The notes under the pieces were generated by a model. It saw nothing but the letters and a program-made list of their open reading frames with translations, was not told the origin of the DNA and did no database searches. Shown in pieces: positions 7,153 through 17,975 of a DNA stretch of 64,000 bases. The stretch lies in assembly GCA_964016105.1 (NCBI GenBank), contig CAXHEX010000008.1, forward strand, positions 161,388 through 225,387. The letters run 5' to 3'. The stretch comes from Ketobacter sp964016105 (GTDB taxonomy: Bacteria > Pseudomonadota > Gammaproteobacteria > Pseudomonadales > Ketobacteraceae). The position numbers and the translations under genes were made by a program. Every line of letters begins with the position of its first letter. Within the stretch, counting starts at the first letter, position 1.

Positions 7153-10100
7153 CTAGTTCCTTCCTGATGCCTGGTTATAGGCCCTAATATCAATCAAGTT
7201 GTTCTGAGCATAATCTCCCGCAAGGGATGCATTTGAGATCACCGCTATCTGCTTATCCACAAATGCTTTATCTTCTTCAGACACACTGTCAGGGATGTAA
7301 GCGCCACTCTCATCCTTTTGACGATACTCATTTAGCATTTGCTCCCTTAGGCCAAGCATTTCAGGCGACCAACTCGATGAGTCTTCAGAGTTGAATACGC
7401 GCCCTGCCAAACCTTCATTGAAAGCTTGAGCGAACACTTGACTTTGAATCGGGGTCAATCCCATTCTCTGCCCTTCGCTGTATGCTTCCTGTTTAAAATC
7501 ATCGGCGTACTGTTCTAAGAACTCACCATACCGATTGTTAACTGCCGCACCAAATGCCCCCGCCAACATGGCTTCAGACTTAGTGCCCCAGTTTACTTCG
7601 GAGGCATACTGCGAACTCGATCCACTGTATGCATCATTAAACGCCGTCAATGGATTTTCCAAAGAGGTTCCGGCATCAACGGCGGCTTTTAAGCCATCCC
7701 AGGTTGATTTGCTGGCCACCGTAGCGTTGTGCAAGAAACCTCGTGAGCCAGGATCTTCAAGCGCTTGTTCTTTGTAACTCTCATAGTCTTCGCCAAAGTG
7801 ATTCAAGGTATGCAGTGCTGCATCAGTATGCTTGCCACTGAAATCACCAATAGCACTGGCGCTGTTGAAGAACATTTCAGCACCAGAAACTCCGCTATCG
7901 TCAGCCATAATGCGTGATCGCCACTGAGATCCAGCTTCACTGTTTAGTCCAGATTGATAGGTACTTGTGTCAGAAGCTACGGCCTGCTGAGCTTGCTGCT
8001 GATGTGCATTCAACTGTCCATCTATACCAGACAGATTGGTTTGGTAAGCCGATTGAGCTGCGTTGAACTGAGTTTGAACTGTTGCTGCATCCTCGTATCC
8101 GCCCAATACACCCGATTCAACTTGGCTTTGAATACCACCAAAAGTAGGTGCAGTTGATGACATGCCTTCATTAGAGCGCGGCTGAATTGATCGTAAATCG
8201 GCTCCGGTAGCCATGGCCATAACAGTCATTGCTGCTTGATAATCATTGTCGCGTTCAGCGGGCGTTGAAGAGTTGCTATAGGTCAAAGACTCCATAGCTG
8301 CGGCCACATACGCCTGATTATCATCAGGTAGCAAGCGCTGATACATTGGAAGGTTTTCACGTAATCGGTTACCGGCTTCAACATGCTGGTTCATATAGCG
8401 ACCTAAATAATCCATGACTTCAGGATTATCCGCCGCTAGTCGGGTTAACGTCGCACCATCAGTATTTCTTTGTCCTGATAGACTGTAGCTGGCCTGATCA
8501 AGCTCACTAAAGCGGTTTGATGCCGTGACAACGTCTTGTGCTGAACTCTGAAGTGACTGATAGTCTTGGTTAGACAACGACATTTCAACGCCAGAACGTC
8601 TTGAGTCTGAAAGGTCCTTAACCATCGCATCGCGATACTCAGCACGTCGTGAATCACTTGATGCCAAGCTTTGCATCTCCCCAGTGATGGTATTTGCGGT
8701 CGTAGAGCGAGAACTGCCTTCTGATGACTCAACTTGGCCACTAAAGTTACCACCTAAATCCAAGCCTGCTCGTAACCGTGATATTTTTGGTACACGAGAT
8801 GAGTCTGGCTTATCGACTCCTGGCAAGTTGCCCTGTGGGGAGTCATTCCCCCCTGTACCAAGTAATCTTCCCAAGAACCCTTTATCTGCTACTTCTTTAT
8901 CATCGGTATTTGTAATGGTTCCATCGCCACCGACCCTTAAGCCTCCCGATAACACGCCAGATACCAAGCCACGTACAGCATCTTTTTTATCGTCTCCAAA
9001 ACCATATCGAGATTGCAGGTCATCAGTAACCTGATTAACAACGGCGCTAGATGCAGAGTTAGATGAGCCGATCTGACGTCCAACCGAGGAAAGGTTGTCG
9101 TAACTTAGCTTTTCACCAAAAGTTCGACTCATAGTATTCCCAACCTGACGACTAAAGGCTTGGGTTGCCTGAGTCATGGATTCTTTTGCAGAGCCGACCA
9201 TTGAACCCACTGCGTTTCCGACAGAGAAACTGCTTAGTAGGTTTGACGCGCCGGTCATAGCAGAACCAGTGAGGGCTGAATTTTGGAACATTGACTGTGA
9301 TTGCATTACCGGGGCATTTTTCGCGACATCTGGACTTGCCAGCTTTTCATCAATGGCATCACCGTTTTGTAGACGCCCAGCCAAGTGGGTAGCGGTTATT
9401 GCTGAGCCATAAACGAGCATGAGCGAAATCGCCGGAACACTCGACGCCAACATGCCGCCAGTAGCTATCCAGGTTTGCAGCACTGAATCCATCTGCATCA
9501 TCCCAGCAAAAGATGGCACTTCTGTACCTGCAAAGGCATCAAGAGCAGACATTTTCCCTGCAACGGTTAAATGAATATACAGGTTAATGATGGCCATGAC
9601 AGGCATCCAAAGTTGAATCCAAAGCAGGATTAACAAGTACTTCCCAGCCATTCGCATCCCGATTTGGCCAAGGGCTATCACAAAGGCCATCAATGGGGTG
9701 ATGGCGTAAATGAACCCCTCAAAAAACGTCATCATCGGACGAACGATACTCTGGAACAGGGTCTGCTCCGCCGCCCATTGCGTATTACGCTGCTCAATCG
9801 CTTGGTTAACCATAACGGCTGCGGTGAAAGCTTGATCATCCATATACTTGCCCGTCACGCTTTGCTCATAAATAGGCAAAAGCACTGACGCGGTCATATA
9901 CTCTTGGGTGTTAACCGAAGCCAAACCAAGGTTATTCAGTGCATTTCGGATCACGTCATCAGTGTCAGTGGCTGACGAAGTTCCCAATGAAGCTGACAGA
10001 ACCTGTTTAAGCCTTGGAATGAAGGTTGATTCTGTCATGAGTTTCAGCTGGCTATAGGCATCGGTGCAGTCCAAATCGCTACTGCTACCACTGAGCATGA

Positions 10101-10722
10101 TGCGCGTGCCATAAATGCGCGAATCAAACCTAATCGCAGTCATCGGGTTAGGATCACTCAGCACCTGATCGAGGTTCTTTTGGCCAATGTCGATACCAAT
10201 CAAGGTGCACTCTTTAATGTAGTTAAACCACGATTGCTCGATGTCCGAGCCGCCGACACGATTTGCATCACCCAACCCAGAGCGATCCATCACCTGTTTT
10301 CTCACTTTAATCAGTGACTGTAAACTGGATGCAAAGCCGTATTCCGTCATGGCGGGAGTTGAGAAGGCGGTTTCAAACAATCGCGTGATTTGAAAGCCAA
10401 CAGTCGAAATCGTACTACCTGCGGCAGCAACACCGATGGGCACATTATCAACCACTCGAACTTGCCCCGTGTACGCATCCTCAATGCTCACTCGGGTACT
10501 GGGTCCAAACATGGTTGCAAAGACTAGCCATGAGACTAAAACGTGCTGAAAGTTAATCCCACGACCACCTTGCATTAAGGCCTGAACAGAGACCATCAAT
10601 ACCCCAATGAGCAAGCCAATGCGAACCATTGAAGTAAAATCGCCTGTACCAGTGATCATCGCGACAGCATTCAGGACCTGTTCTAAAAAAGCCGAATCCC
10701 CGATGGAATAGATTTCCCACAT
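7153..10722 (-). CDS. traG: TraG, mating-pair stabilisation and exclusion-target protein
   Basis: The 1189-residue protein is an F-type TraG. The N-terminal 450 residues contain several membrane segments (for example near residues 35-55, 335-360 and 365-390, plus one near 430), then a long Ser/Gln/Ala-rich periplasmic or cytoplasmic tail. TraG acts in pilus assembly and in stabilising mating pairs, and is the donor partner seen by Eex. It is the last gene of the traF-traH-traG cluster, starting 3 bp from the traH stop. Confidence 0.93.
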   Translation of the reverse strand: MWEIYSIGDSAFLEQVLNAVAMITGTGDFTSMVRIGLLIGVLMVSVQALMQGGRGINFQHVLVSWLVFATMFGPSTRVSIEDAYTGQVRVVDNVPIGVAAAGSTISTVGFQITRLFETAFSTPAMTEYGFASSLQSLIKVRKQVMDRSGLGDANRVGGSDIEQSWFNYIKECTLIGIDIGQKNLDQVLSDPNPMTAIRFDSRIYGTRIMLSGSSSDLDCTDAYSQLKLMTESTFIPRLKQVLSASLGTSSATDTDDVIRNALNNLGLASVNTQEYMTASVLLPIYEQSVTGKYMDDQAFTAAVMVNQAIEQRNTQWAAEQTLFQSIVRPMMTFFEGFIYAITPLMAFVIALGQIGMRMAGKYLLILLWIQLWMPVMAIINLYIHLTVAGKMSALDAFAGTEVPSFAGMMQMDSVLQTWIATGGMLASSVPAISLMLVYGSAITATHLAGRLQNGDAIDEKLASPDVAKNAPVMQSQSMFQNSALTGSAMTGASNLLSSFSVGNAVGSMVGSAKESMTQATQAFSRQVGNTMSRTFGEKLSYDNLSSVGRQIGSSNSASSAVVNQVTDDLQSRYGFGDDKKDAVRGLVSGVLSGGLRVGGDGTITNTDDKEVADKGFLGRLLGTGGNDSPQGNLPGVDKPDSSRVPKISRLRAGLDLGGNFSGQVESSEGSSRSTTANTITGEMQSLASSDSRRAEYRDAMVKDLSDSRRSGVEMSLSNQDYQSLQSSAQDVVTASNRFSELDQASYSLSGQRNTDGATLTRLAADNPEVMDYLGRYMNQHVEAGNRLRENLPMYQRLLPDDNQAYVAAAMESLTYSNSSTPAERDNDYQAAMTVMAMATGADLRSIQPRSNEGMSSTAPTFGGIQSQVESGVLGGYEDAATVQTQFNAAQSAYQTNLSGIDGQLNAHQQQAQQAVASDTSTYQSGLNSEAGSQWRSRIMADDSGVSGAEMFFNSASAIGDFSGKHTDAALHTLNHFGEDYESYKEQALEDPGSRGFLHNATVASKSTWDGLKAAVDAGTSLENPLTAFNDAYSGSSSQYASEVNWGTKSEAMLAGAFGAAVNNRYGEFLEQYADDFKQEAYSEGQRMGLTPIQSQVFAQAFNEGLAGRVFNSEDSSSWSPEMLGLREQMLNEYRQKDESGAYIPDSVSEEDKAFVDKQIAVISNASLAGDYAQNNLIDIRAYNQASGRN

Positions 10723-10725
10723 TAT

Positions 10726-12114
10726 CTATTCCCCCAGTGCCGTAGATTTAACGGTGTAATAACGCTGCTTGCGAATGGTCTGAATCACCTGATTAAAATG
10801 TGCCAGCAATTCTTGCTCTGAACCGTATCTTCGCTGTAACGCAGCGTATTCCTCATTTATTTGGCGACGAGCACGTTCGAGGTCTTCAGTTAACAACTTC
10901 GCATAGGCATGATCTTCCACACCGGAGGTACTTCTAGCTGCATTGAGCATGTCTTCAACCAATGCTCGGGCCATCTCAACAGCAATAAATGGTGCCGCTC
11001 TTGAAGCAAACGACCTAGCAGCCCCTTCATTTAATGCAGAAAGTGTTCGAATCATGCCGCCAATGCTCGCAGGAGCCGAGGTCATAAAAGCCTTTTCGGT
11101 GGTGCTAGCAGCCCCTGTATTTCGTGCAAACTTAAAAATAATGCCGTTACTGGAACCTGTACCAAGAAGTAAATTTTCTACTTGGGTTGATAACCCGGTC
11201 AGGGTCACGTTAGTGATTGTCGGATTCAGACAGCCGTCTTGTGTCACTGTGTCACATCGGTACATAGCGACGTTACCGCCATGAATTAGATGCTCAATAG
11301 TCACTTTATTGCCATTCAGTCGGGTCAGTTTTGGGGCTTTACCTTGACCATCAGCCGCATTAGCCAAATCACCAACGATGATCGAACCAGTCACCGACAT
11401 AACCGCTTCAAGAAAACGATCATCCCCAGATGCAAACCAGCTTGATGCCGAGTGACGTTTCAGTGCTCGCCAGACCAAGTTACCTTTAATCGTTTTGTTC
11501 ACATCAGATGCCGCGACACTTGAAGCATTCTCGTAAGGGTTCTTACCGTTGGATTCACTCCAACTGGTAAAAATGTCTCCAGCCCCTTTAAGTGAGCTCA
11601 ACATGCTGGCCTCTGTTTGCCCCTTCTTACCAAAGGCGGCCAGGGTATCGTTCACGACTCCCTGAGCCATTTGACAGGAATTGCCAAAATATTCGTTCAA
11701 CTGCTGGATTTTCTTTTGCAGTGTCTCCATGTGCTGGGAGCATTTCTCACACATAGCACTGAGCGCCAATTGGAATGCGTATCCCTTGGCATTTGCCGCT
11801 ACAGAGCGAAGTAATTGAACAAACTGATCTGCATTAACAAATGACAAACTTCCAGCGAACATATCAATGCCGCCACAACCGGCTTGGAATGACGGTGGCA
11901 CCATAGAGACGAGGTTCTCGTTCATGATCCTGTTACGGACAACAACGCTTCCACCAGATATAACGCCACGCCGCTGACTCTCGAATACACCAGGCGCAGT
12001 GGTGTTGGTCATTGAACCAAACAACTGGTTCATCTCCTGTTGCAAGCTTGCTTGGCTTATAGACGAAAAACCAATCGCACAGGCGATTAGCGATACTTGG
12101 AATACTTTTTTCAT
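10726..12114 (-). CDS. traH: TraH, conjugative pilus assembly protein
   Basis: The 462-residue product begins with a clear signal peptide ending near SISQA (residue 22) and continues with the TraH-typical FAGSLSFVNADQFVQLLRSVA segment and the CEKC cysteine pair. TraH is a periplasmic/outer-membrane pilus assembly factor of F-type systems that depends on disulfide formation. Gene spacing to traF (2 bp) and traG (3 bp) shows one transcript. Confidence 0.93.
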   Translation of the reverse strand: MKKVFQVSLIACAIGFSSISQASLQQEMNQLFGSMTNTTAPGVFESQRRGVISGGSVVVRNRIMNENLVSMVPPSFQAGCGGIDMFAGSLSFVNADQFVQLLRSVAANAKGYAFQLALSAMCEKCSQHMETLQKKIQQLNEYFGNSCQMAQGVVNDTLAAFGKKGQTEASMLSSLKGAGDIFTSWSESNGKNPYENASSVAASDVNKTIKGNLVWRALKRHSASSWFASGDDRFLEAVMSVTGSIIVGDLANAADGQGKAPKLTRLNGNKVTIEHLIHGGNVAMYRCDTVTQDGCLNPTITNVTLTGLSTQVENLLLGTGSSNGIIFKFARNTGAASTTEKAFMTSAPASIGGMIRTLSALNEGAARSFASRAAPFIAVEMARALVEDMLNAARSTSGVEDHAYAKLLTEDLERARRQINEEYAALQRRYGSEQELLAHFNQVIQTIRKQRYYTVKSTALGE

Positions 12115-12116
12115 CG

Positions 12117-13061
12117 TTATAACCCTCCTTGTGCACGCAGGTAGCGAACAAGGAAATCAGGGTCCTGTAATATTTTTTCGTTAAGCTCTTGGGCTGACAT
12201 CGCGAGTGAAACGCCGGGCTGAACAGGTCTGGTGGCATAGTAAGTTTGATCGTCAATCCAACCGGCTTGATGGGCTGCAAGAATGATTCGATTATTGAGC
12301 TCATCAAGGCTCATTGCGCCCTGGCCAATCGGAGTGATGACATTAGGCGGGTCAACTAAGAAGACCGCAGGAACAGTCGTAACGGACAACGATTGTGCTT
12401 GTCCTGAATCGACTTTGTAATTTGGAAATTCTCCACTTGGTAAAGGCAAGCCATCGACAGCAATAGCAAACACCTCGAAACCGTAGTTCAAAGCCATGGA
12501 TTCGATGATAGGCGCTTGAGCATGGCAATAAGGGCAATCCGAACGATAGAAGAAGAACAAGCCAGCCCGTTTTGCTACTTCACCTAAAGCAACATCCCGT
12601 TGAGCGCCAGCTTCTCGATCCATCCGATTGGCAGCATAGGTCGCCAAGGGTCTGCGACTGATTTCATCCAAAACAGGATCGCCCATGACCACCTGCTGAC
12701 TAACATCAGCAAACTGTGAGCCCTTATCCATCATGACTCGCTGGAGATACAGATAGGCTCTGACATTCTCATTCGTCGGCTCATCAATTGCCTTGTCCAT
12801 GAACGACTGCATGTGCTCACGAAACCAGGCAGCACTGAAGGGCTTTAGTTCGCTCTGACGGGACTCCACGACACCAGCTTCCGGCTCTATCAGCTCATCA
12901 GGCTGTTCAGGTTCGGGAATGACCTGATACCAAAACCAGCCTTCCTGACCACGCTGATAGAATTGCCCATCACTTGCATAGGCGGGCAAGATGAATAGAA
13001 AGAAAATAATGATTGGGATGGTCACCCATAGGATGAACCAAGGTAACAAAGGCGTTCTCAT
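12117..13061 (-). CDS. traF: TraF, thioredoxin-fold pilus assembly protein
   Basis: I start the gene at the ATG at 13061, which has GGAG six bases upstream, rather than the GTG at 13082. The 314-residue product has a membrane/signal segment at its start and a C-terminal thioredoxin-like domain with the redox motif SDCPYCHAQAP. Many F-type TraF proteins lack this CxxC; here it is kept, suggesting disulfide oxidoreductase activity on pilus proteins. It is first in the traF-H-G cluster and borders the hotspot cargo. Confidence 0.92.
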   Translation of the reverse strand: MRTPLLPWFILWVTIPIIIFFLFILPAYASDGQFYQRGQEGWFWYQVIPEPEQPDELIEPEAGVVESRQSELKPFSAAWFREHMQSFMDKAIDEPTNENVRAYLYLQRVMMDKGSQFADVSQQVVMGDPVLDEISRRPLATYAANRMDREAGAQRDVALGEVAKRAGLFFFYRSDCPYCHAQAPIIESMALNYGFEVFAIAVDGLPLPSGEFPNYKVDSGQAQSLSVTTVPAVFLVDPPNVITPIGQGAMSLDELNNRIILAAHQAGWIDDQTYYATRPVQPGVSLAMSAQELNEKILQDPDFLVRYLRAQGGL

Positions 13062-13184
13062 TGTCAGCTCCAGAAATTTCACAGAGCTAACATGCTAAAG
13101 ATCCCCGTAAGAGCGATTGGCCAGATAGATGAAGGAATCGTGTGTGTTTCTGACTATCAATTATTTATTAGATACTGACTTCAC

Positions 13185-15095
13185 CTAATCAGAGTTACTT
13201 TTCACTTCAAATATGCTAATTGCCTTCCAGCCCCATTCTGACCTTTTCTTATTGTAATTTAGAACTGCATAGCCAGTTACAAAGTCGCCATCAATAATGC
13301 TATTTTCTCTTATCAGAGGCGGTGGAATGAATATTCCATCATCGGTGAACCCCATACCATTTTCTTCTCGAATATCGTCGCTAAAAGGCTTCAAGATGCT
13401 GCTTGGAATCGGGTTTGTTGTTTTGGAAGATGTAAGTACCCTGTAACGGGTTCCTTGCCTGCTCGTGTACTTGGCTAAACGTAATGAAATTGCATCGCCT
13501 TCTTTGAACCTTTCAGACAGATCTGAAAAATGAATTACGCCATCAATTGTTCTACTAATCATAAAGTGTATTAGCTTTTTGCTTGTATTGACGTGATCTA
13601 CAATTCCAATTTGCTGCTCGAAAATATCCCAGTGATCATTTGATGATCGATGCTCAATTGCATACACTTGGAAGCGGTTTTCTCTATCAAGCTCGCCCTT
13701 GATTTTTAACGCGGCCCCTGGTTTACCAGCATCAAAAGTTAGTTTTGATTCAGGAATTGTGACTTCCATCGGTAATGAACTTGATTGAACGTAAAGTTTG
13801 CGTTTAGCTTTATCTTTTTTTCCTTCGATAAAAAATTTGTCGCCTAGCACTGCATTTATCCATGGTAAATCACTGTATAAAAGCTCCTCTGCATGGGTGG
13901 CTTTATCTAAGTAGAGCTGATGATTCGATTTACTGCTGATAGCGCCTTGATACCAAGTACTGCGCATGAGTATCTCTGCTGATTCAGGGATTTTTTGATT
14001 GTTCTCTGATCGATAGTTGACAAGTTGATCAATTTCCAATTTGGCTTCTGAAGCTAGGCCGATTTTTGAAAGGAGTTCCGCAAGCTTGATTTTAACTTTG
14101 CCAACAAAATTAATATCTTTTGAGCAAAGTAATGCCTTGCAGTAACAAGAAATTGCCAGATCGAGAGAGTTTGATTGATGAATATCTCCGAGAAGCTCCC
14201 ATGCCCAGTAGTCGTTGATCTTATTTTTGACAACTTCTAGACCATAGGAAAAAGCTTCATTACTTTGCTTTGTTGCCATCAATGCTCTGGCCTTGCTCAG
14301 TTTCAGCCAGATATTATCTGGGTATCTATTAATACAATCATTGATATAGGGGAGTAGATAGATTAATTCTTCGTATGCGTCATTCGTGAAGGAATCTTTA
14401 CTGGCATGTTGAATAACACGTTCTGCTAGAGACGGGTATGAATTTCCGTCATCGGAAATATATGGGTCATAGTCCTCAGGACGAAGATTTTCTAAACCCC
14501 ATATGCGAGCAAAAGCTCCCATATTTAACTTGCCTTCTTTAGCTATTTTGTCTGCTAGTTGAAGAATGCAAGTGTGCAACAAAGATGGTTTTTCCGTGTT
14601 TAGTTTGAGGTAGTCATTAATGAACCTTTTCGCGCCATTGAAATTGACCGGCGTTTGTTCTGTCATGGCTTTTGCTACACGGTATAGCTCCCATGCTAAA
14701 CCGGTTTGAACATCAATAGATTGATCTCCATTATTGTATATCCGTTTATAAAGATTTAACGCTCCATGATGATCGCCTTGCTTGCTTAAAGATTTTGCTT
14801 TGAGAATTTCTTGGCCATTGGGGTTGCTGAGCCTGAGTGCATACTCTCTTTGATCCGTTAGTATTTTGTCTGATGCATCAATATTCAAGTTTCGAAGTTG
14901 ATCAGAGTAGTGGTGAATGTTTTCACTTTTTCCAGATTGTGCGTCTCTTTTAATTAAATCGATTACGCACCAAGCAAAAGCCTTTATATCCCATTCATCA
15001 TTATCTGGCTTATTAATTAGCTCAATCGCCATTTTGTAGGCTTCATCAAGCTTGCCTTCCTTGCGAGTAGAAAAAACGTCCCTGCTAGTAATCAC
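13185..15095 (-). CDS. TPR-repeat protein with C-terminal OB/cold-shock-like domains (hotspot cargo)
   Basis: The 636-residue product has no signal peptide. About residues 1-410 look like irregular tetratricopeptide repeats (for example EGKLDEAYKMAIELI, QGDHHGALNLYKRIY, SNEAFSYGLEVV, DLAISCYCKALLC). The C-terminal 200 residues contain two small beta-rich segments (GIVDHVNTSKKLIHFMIS then VIHFSDLSERFKEGDAISL, and GMGFTDDGIFIPPPLI) that resemble cold-shock or S1 OB folds, so nucleic-acid binding is plausible. The start overlaps the helicase stop by 4 bp, so the two proteins are probably made together. I do not recognise a named family. AT-rich composition and the position between s073 and traF mark it as variable cargo. 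Confidence 0.7.
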   Translation of the reverse strand: MITSRDVFSTRKEGKLDEAYKMAIELINKPDNDEWDIKAFAWCVIDLIKRDAQSGKSENIHHYSDQLRNLNIDASDKILTDQREYALRLSNPNGQEILKAKSLSKQGDHHGALNLYKRIYNNGDQSIDVQTGLAWELYRVAKAMTEQTPVNFNGAKRFINDYLKLNTEKPSLLHTCILQLADKIAKEGKLNMGAFARIWGLENLRPEDYDPYISDDGNSYPSLAERVIQHASKDSFTNDAYEELIYLLPYINDCINRYPDNIWLKLSKARALMATKQSNEAFSYGLEVVKNKINDYWAWELLGDIHQSNSLDLAISCYCKALLCSKDINFVGKVKIKLAELLSKIGLASEAKLEIDQLVNYRSENNQKIPESAEILMRSTWYQGAISSKSNHQLYLDKATHAEELLYSDLPWINAVLGDKFFIEGKKDKAKRKLYVQSSSLPMEVTIPESKLTFDAGKPGAALKIKGELDRENRFQVYAIEHRSSNDHWDIFEQQIGIVDHVNTSKKLIHFMISRTIDGVIHFSDLSERFKEGDAISLRLAKYTSRQGTRYRVLTSSKTTNPIPSSILKPFSDDIREENGMGFTDDGIFIPPPLIRENSIIDGDFVTGYAVLNYNKKRSEWGWKAISIFEVKSNSD

Positions 15096-17914
15096 GAGCT
15101 AAGTCCTTCAGTTATAACAGTCTGAATTTCAGAAACTAACGTATCTGATGTGCAGGAATTATTAACGGGTGCGTACTTGGTGAATTGATTTTTCCCGTTA
15201 TAAAAAATGTCAATCACAGCACACTCTCCAGATTGAATAAATGTGTAGCGCTGTTTCCAATCCATTGACTCAACATTGTTGATCTTGATTCCTAGCGCAC
15301 TCACAAGAGGTGTAATCCTTGAGTGAAATTCGTTCAGAAACTCTTCGTTGAACGTGAAGTCAGAGTCCGAATCTGAGGTCTCTGGAACAATGAGTATTCC
15401 ATTAATAGGAGAAAGTATGTCTAGTAACCTAAGGCCAAGGTCTGATTGTGTGGGGGCGGTAATTCTCGTAATTTTTCCCTTACCGTTATAGCCGATATCT
15501 ATTCGCGTGATCTCATTATTTACTTCAAAAAAATAAACTTCTAGGTACTGACCTTGGCTAACATCTTGGATCTTTACGTCGGATCCCTTTAATAGCCTTC
15601 GAACTCGTCTTAATACCTCAAGTGAAAAGTTTGCATGGGGTGGAATGCCGAAGTTATTGTCTTCTTCTGTGTCAATGGGGTTGTCGCTAGCGTTTATATG
15701 TTGATGGTTTGACTTTGGAGTATTCTGGCTGCTTACCTTAGAGCTTAATATATTTGGAGAGTTAACAGCTTTGATGCCAGCACCAATCTTTATATTTGGC
15801 GGGTCTAAAAGGTATAGGTTTTTTGATGTTCTGGTGATTGCCGTATAGAGCCAGCGAAAATAATCAGCGGATAGCTGACTCTGATGTGTTTTACATTTTA
15901 CAAACACGTGATTCCATTCGCTGCCCTGTGCTTTATGGCAAGTAATGGCGTAGCCAAACTTAAGCCTCAAAGCATTAAAATATGAATCTGATCGAAGGGT
16001 CTCTTTGAATTCCAAACTTCCGCGCTTTAAATGTGGATGACGGATACAAAAATCCAAATACAAGGCCTTGCTCTCGTCTGAAGTAAGACCTGGATGTTCG
16101 CTGTAAAGTAAGTCTTCTAGAATTTTTGCGTTGAAGAAATGTGGAGTTCCTTCTAAGTCTTTAAAGCCAATAATGACGTCTTTAAAAGCTAGCGAAACTG
16201 AAATCTCTTCAACTTCGTTCGTTTCTGAGTTCTTTCTGCGCAAGGTTATTTGTCTGCGTTCGGTTGGGCTTAAAATCTCTCTGACCAGGCCGAAGTCACC
16301 ATTTGATATAAAGAACCCATAAGCATTACTGTTGCTTACAGCCATCACTTTATCGCCCGCAGAAACCTCTGGGTTATCTCGGAAAAAATGCTGTCTTATT
16401 TTTCGATTGTAAGCAGCGACATCAGAATTAGAATGCGCAAGGACTATAGACTCTGCATTAATTTTTCTATTGCAGGATTCAAGATATACATCTAACAAGT
16501 CTGCATGGCTTACGTTGATGATGTCTGGGAAGCTTGAGTCTATTGATAGCTGGTTAAATACCCCGCTCTTTAAAGATTTACGAAGGTTTATAGAGTTTAG
16601 CATGACTCCGCTACCTGACTTTTGACGCACAACTTCAGTCAATTCAAACAGAGTGCTTTTGATATTGTGCTCTCTAGATAGATACTTCTGGTCAAGAGCA
16701 GGAGAGAAATTCATCCCGACAGGTGGGAGCTGAGCATCGTCGCCAATAAAGATTACTTTTTTTCTGTGGTCATTATGGTCTAGATTTACAAACTTGAAAA
16801 AGTCTCTGAGCAAGTAGCCAGTACCGAATCTAAAGAATTCTTCCTCATGATATACATCTGCAATCATTGACGATTCATCAACAATGTAGACAGTATCAGC
16901 AGACATTTCATTGACAGCCAGTTGAGCATAGAACTTAAATGTCTCAGACCCATCAAGGTTGTCTTCTTTATACTCAGAAATATCTTTGAATGAATAGATT
17001 GTCTTGTGAATCGTGTAAGCGGGAGATTGTGTTTTTTTAGCAATTACTTTTGATGCCTTTCCAGTAGGCGCGGCTAGGACATAGTTTCTTCCAATAGCCC
17101 TAAAGTACTCTGTTAGGCCTTTAGTTATAAATGTCTTACCTGTTCCGGCGTAACCTTTTAATAGGAATACGCTTTCTTCCTTATTGCTGAGAAACGAATC
17201 GAGCTTATCAACCAATAAACTTTGTCCATCAGTTAAATTGTATTCAGAGAAAGCGTCGTGAAGTTTAATTAGCTCTCGAGTGTTTTCGGGTGCCAGGTCG
17301 AATGTTGATACAGCCCTTGATGATGCTTCCTTGAAATCGGCTAGTTTAACTTGGTCTAGTTCTTTTTTGAGTTCGAGTGCCTGGTTTTGAGCGATTTGTT
17401 CTGATTCTTCGAGTTTCAAGAGCTCTTCTTTTACTTTTTCTAATTGCTCTTCAAGCTCTTTGTTACTCTGGCTTAGTGCGTTTAGCCCTATATCAGGGTG
17501 GCAGGGTTCTTTATATGCTGGGTAACTTTCATATGTTGATCCGCTATATGTTTTGAACATCCACTGACCGATCAAATATGCATCTCTCAGTAGTGCTAAC
17601 GCATCATCTGAATGTACGCTTCGGCCATGTGCCGCTTTATTTCCTAACATCCGGATTGCGTGCAGCTTTTCCACAATATTTTCATCGATTACTTCGATGA
17701 AAATATTGGATTTTAGTTTTTCGAAGAACCCATCACTTCGCTCGCAAGGTAAATTTAGTTCTCTATAGAGGATCCCTACTAACTGTTCAGCAAAGCAACG
17801 TAATTTGATAATTGCAGTGTGAGGATCAGTATGTGCATATTTCTCAGCGAAATTGGCATGTTCATATAGTTGAGGCCAGCGGTTTTTTAACAATTCAAAG
17901 TTCTTATTGGGCAT
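15092..17914 (-). CDS. RecD2/UvrD-like SF1 helicase with DUF4145-like N-terminus (hotspot cargo)
   Basis: The 940-residue product starts with a DUF4145-like domain (about residues 20-120, including IKLRCFAEQLVGILY and LGNKAAHGR), then a coiled coil (about 150-200), then an SF1 helicase. Helicase motifs are Walker A KGYAGTGKTF, motif II VYIVDESSMI, motif III FIGDDAQLPPVG, the TCHKAQGSEW motif and motif VI YTAITRTSKNL. The last 180 residues (after about 760) have no recognised domain. DUF4145 is frequent at the N-terminus of restriction and other defence proteins. The gene follows the HTH gene by 61 bp and overlaps the TPR gene by 4 bp. A defence role is inference. Confidence 0.8.
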   Translation of the reverse strand: MPNKNFELLKNRWPQLYEHANFAEKYAHTDPHTAIIKLRCFAEQLVGILYRELNLPCERSDGFFEKLKSNIFIEVIDENIVEKLHAIRMLGNKAAHGRSVHSDDALALLRDAYLIGQWMFKTYSGSTYESYPAYKEPCHPDIGLNALSQSNKELEEQLEKVKEELLKLEESEQIAQNQALELKKELDQVKLADFKEASSRAVSTFDLAPENTRELIKLHDAFSEYNLTDGQSLLVDKLDSFLSNKEESVFLLKGYAGTGKTFITKGLTEYFRAIGRNYVLAAPTGKASKVIAKKTQSPAYTIHKTIYSFKDISEYKEDNLDGSETFKFYAQLAVNEMSADTVYIVDESSMIADVYHEEEFFRFGTGYLLRDFFKFVNLDHNDHRKKVIFIGDDAQLPPVGMNFSPALDQKYLSREHNIKSTLFELTEVVRQKSGSGVMLNSINLRKSLKSGVFNQLSIDSSFPDIINVSHADLLDVYLESCNRKINAESIVLAHSNSDVAAYNRKIRQHFFRDNPEVSAGDKVMAVSNSNAYGFFISNGDFGLVREILSPTERRQITLRRKNSETNEVEEISVSLAFKDVIIGFKDLEGTPHFFNAKILEDLLYSEHPGLTSDESKALYLDFCIRHPHLKRGSLEFKETLRSDSYFNALRLKFGYAITCHKAQGSEWNHVFVKCKTHQSQLSADYFRWLYTAITRTSKNLYLLDPPNIKIGAGIKAVNSPNILSSKVSSQNTPKSNHQHINASDNPIDTEEDNNFGIPPHANFSLEVLRRVRRLLKGSDVKIQDVSQGQYLEVYFFEVNNEITRIDIGYNGKGKITRITAPTQSDLGLRLLDILSPINGILIVPETSDSDSDFTFNEEFLNEFHSRITPLVSALGIKINNVESMDWKQRYTFIQSGECAVIDIFYNGKNQFTKYAPVNNSCTSDTLVSEIQTVITEGLSS

Positions 17915-17975
17915 GCTTAATTCCTTTTATTTCAACCGCTTCTTATCTTCGTGATTCTTCATATCAATTGGTTTT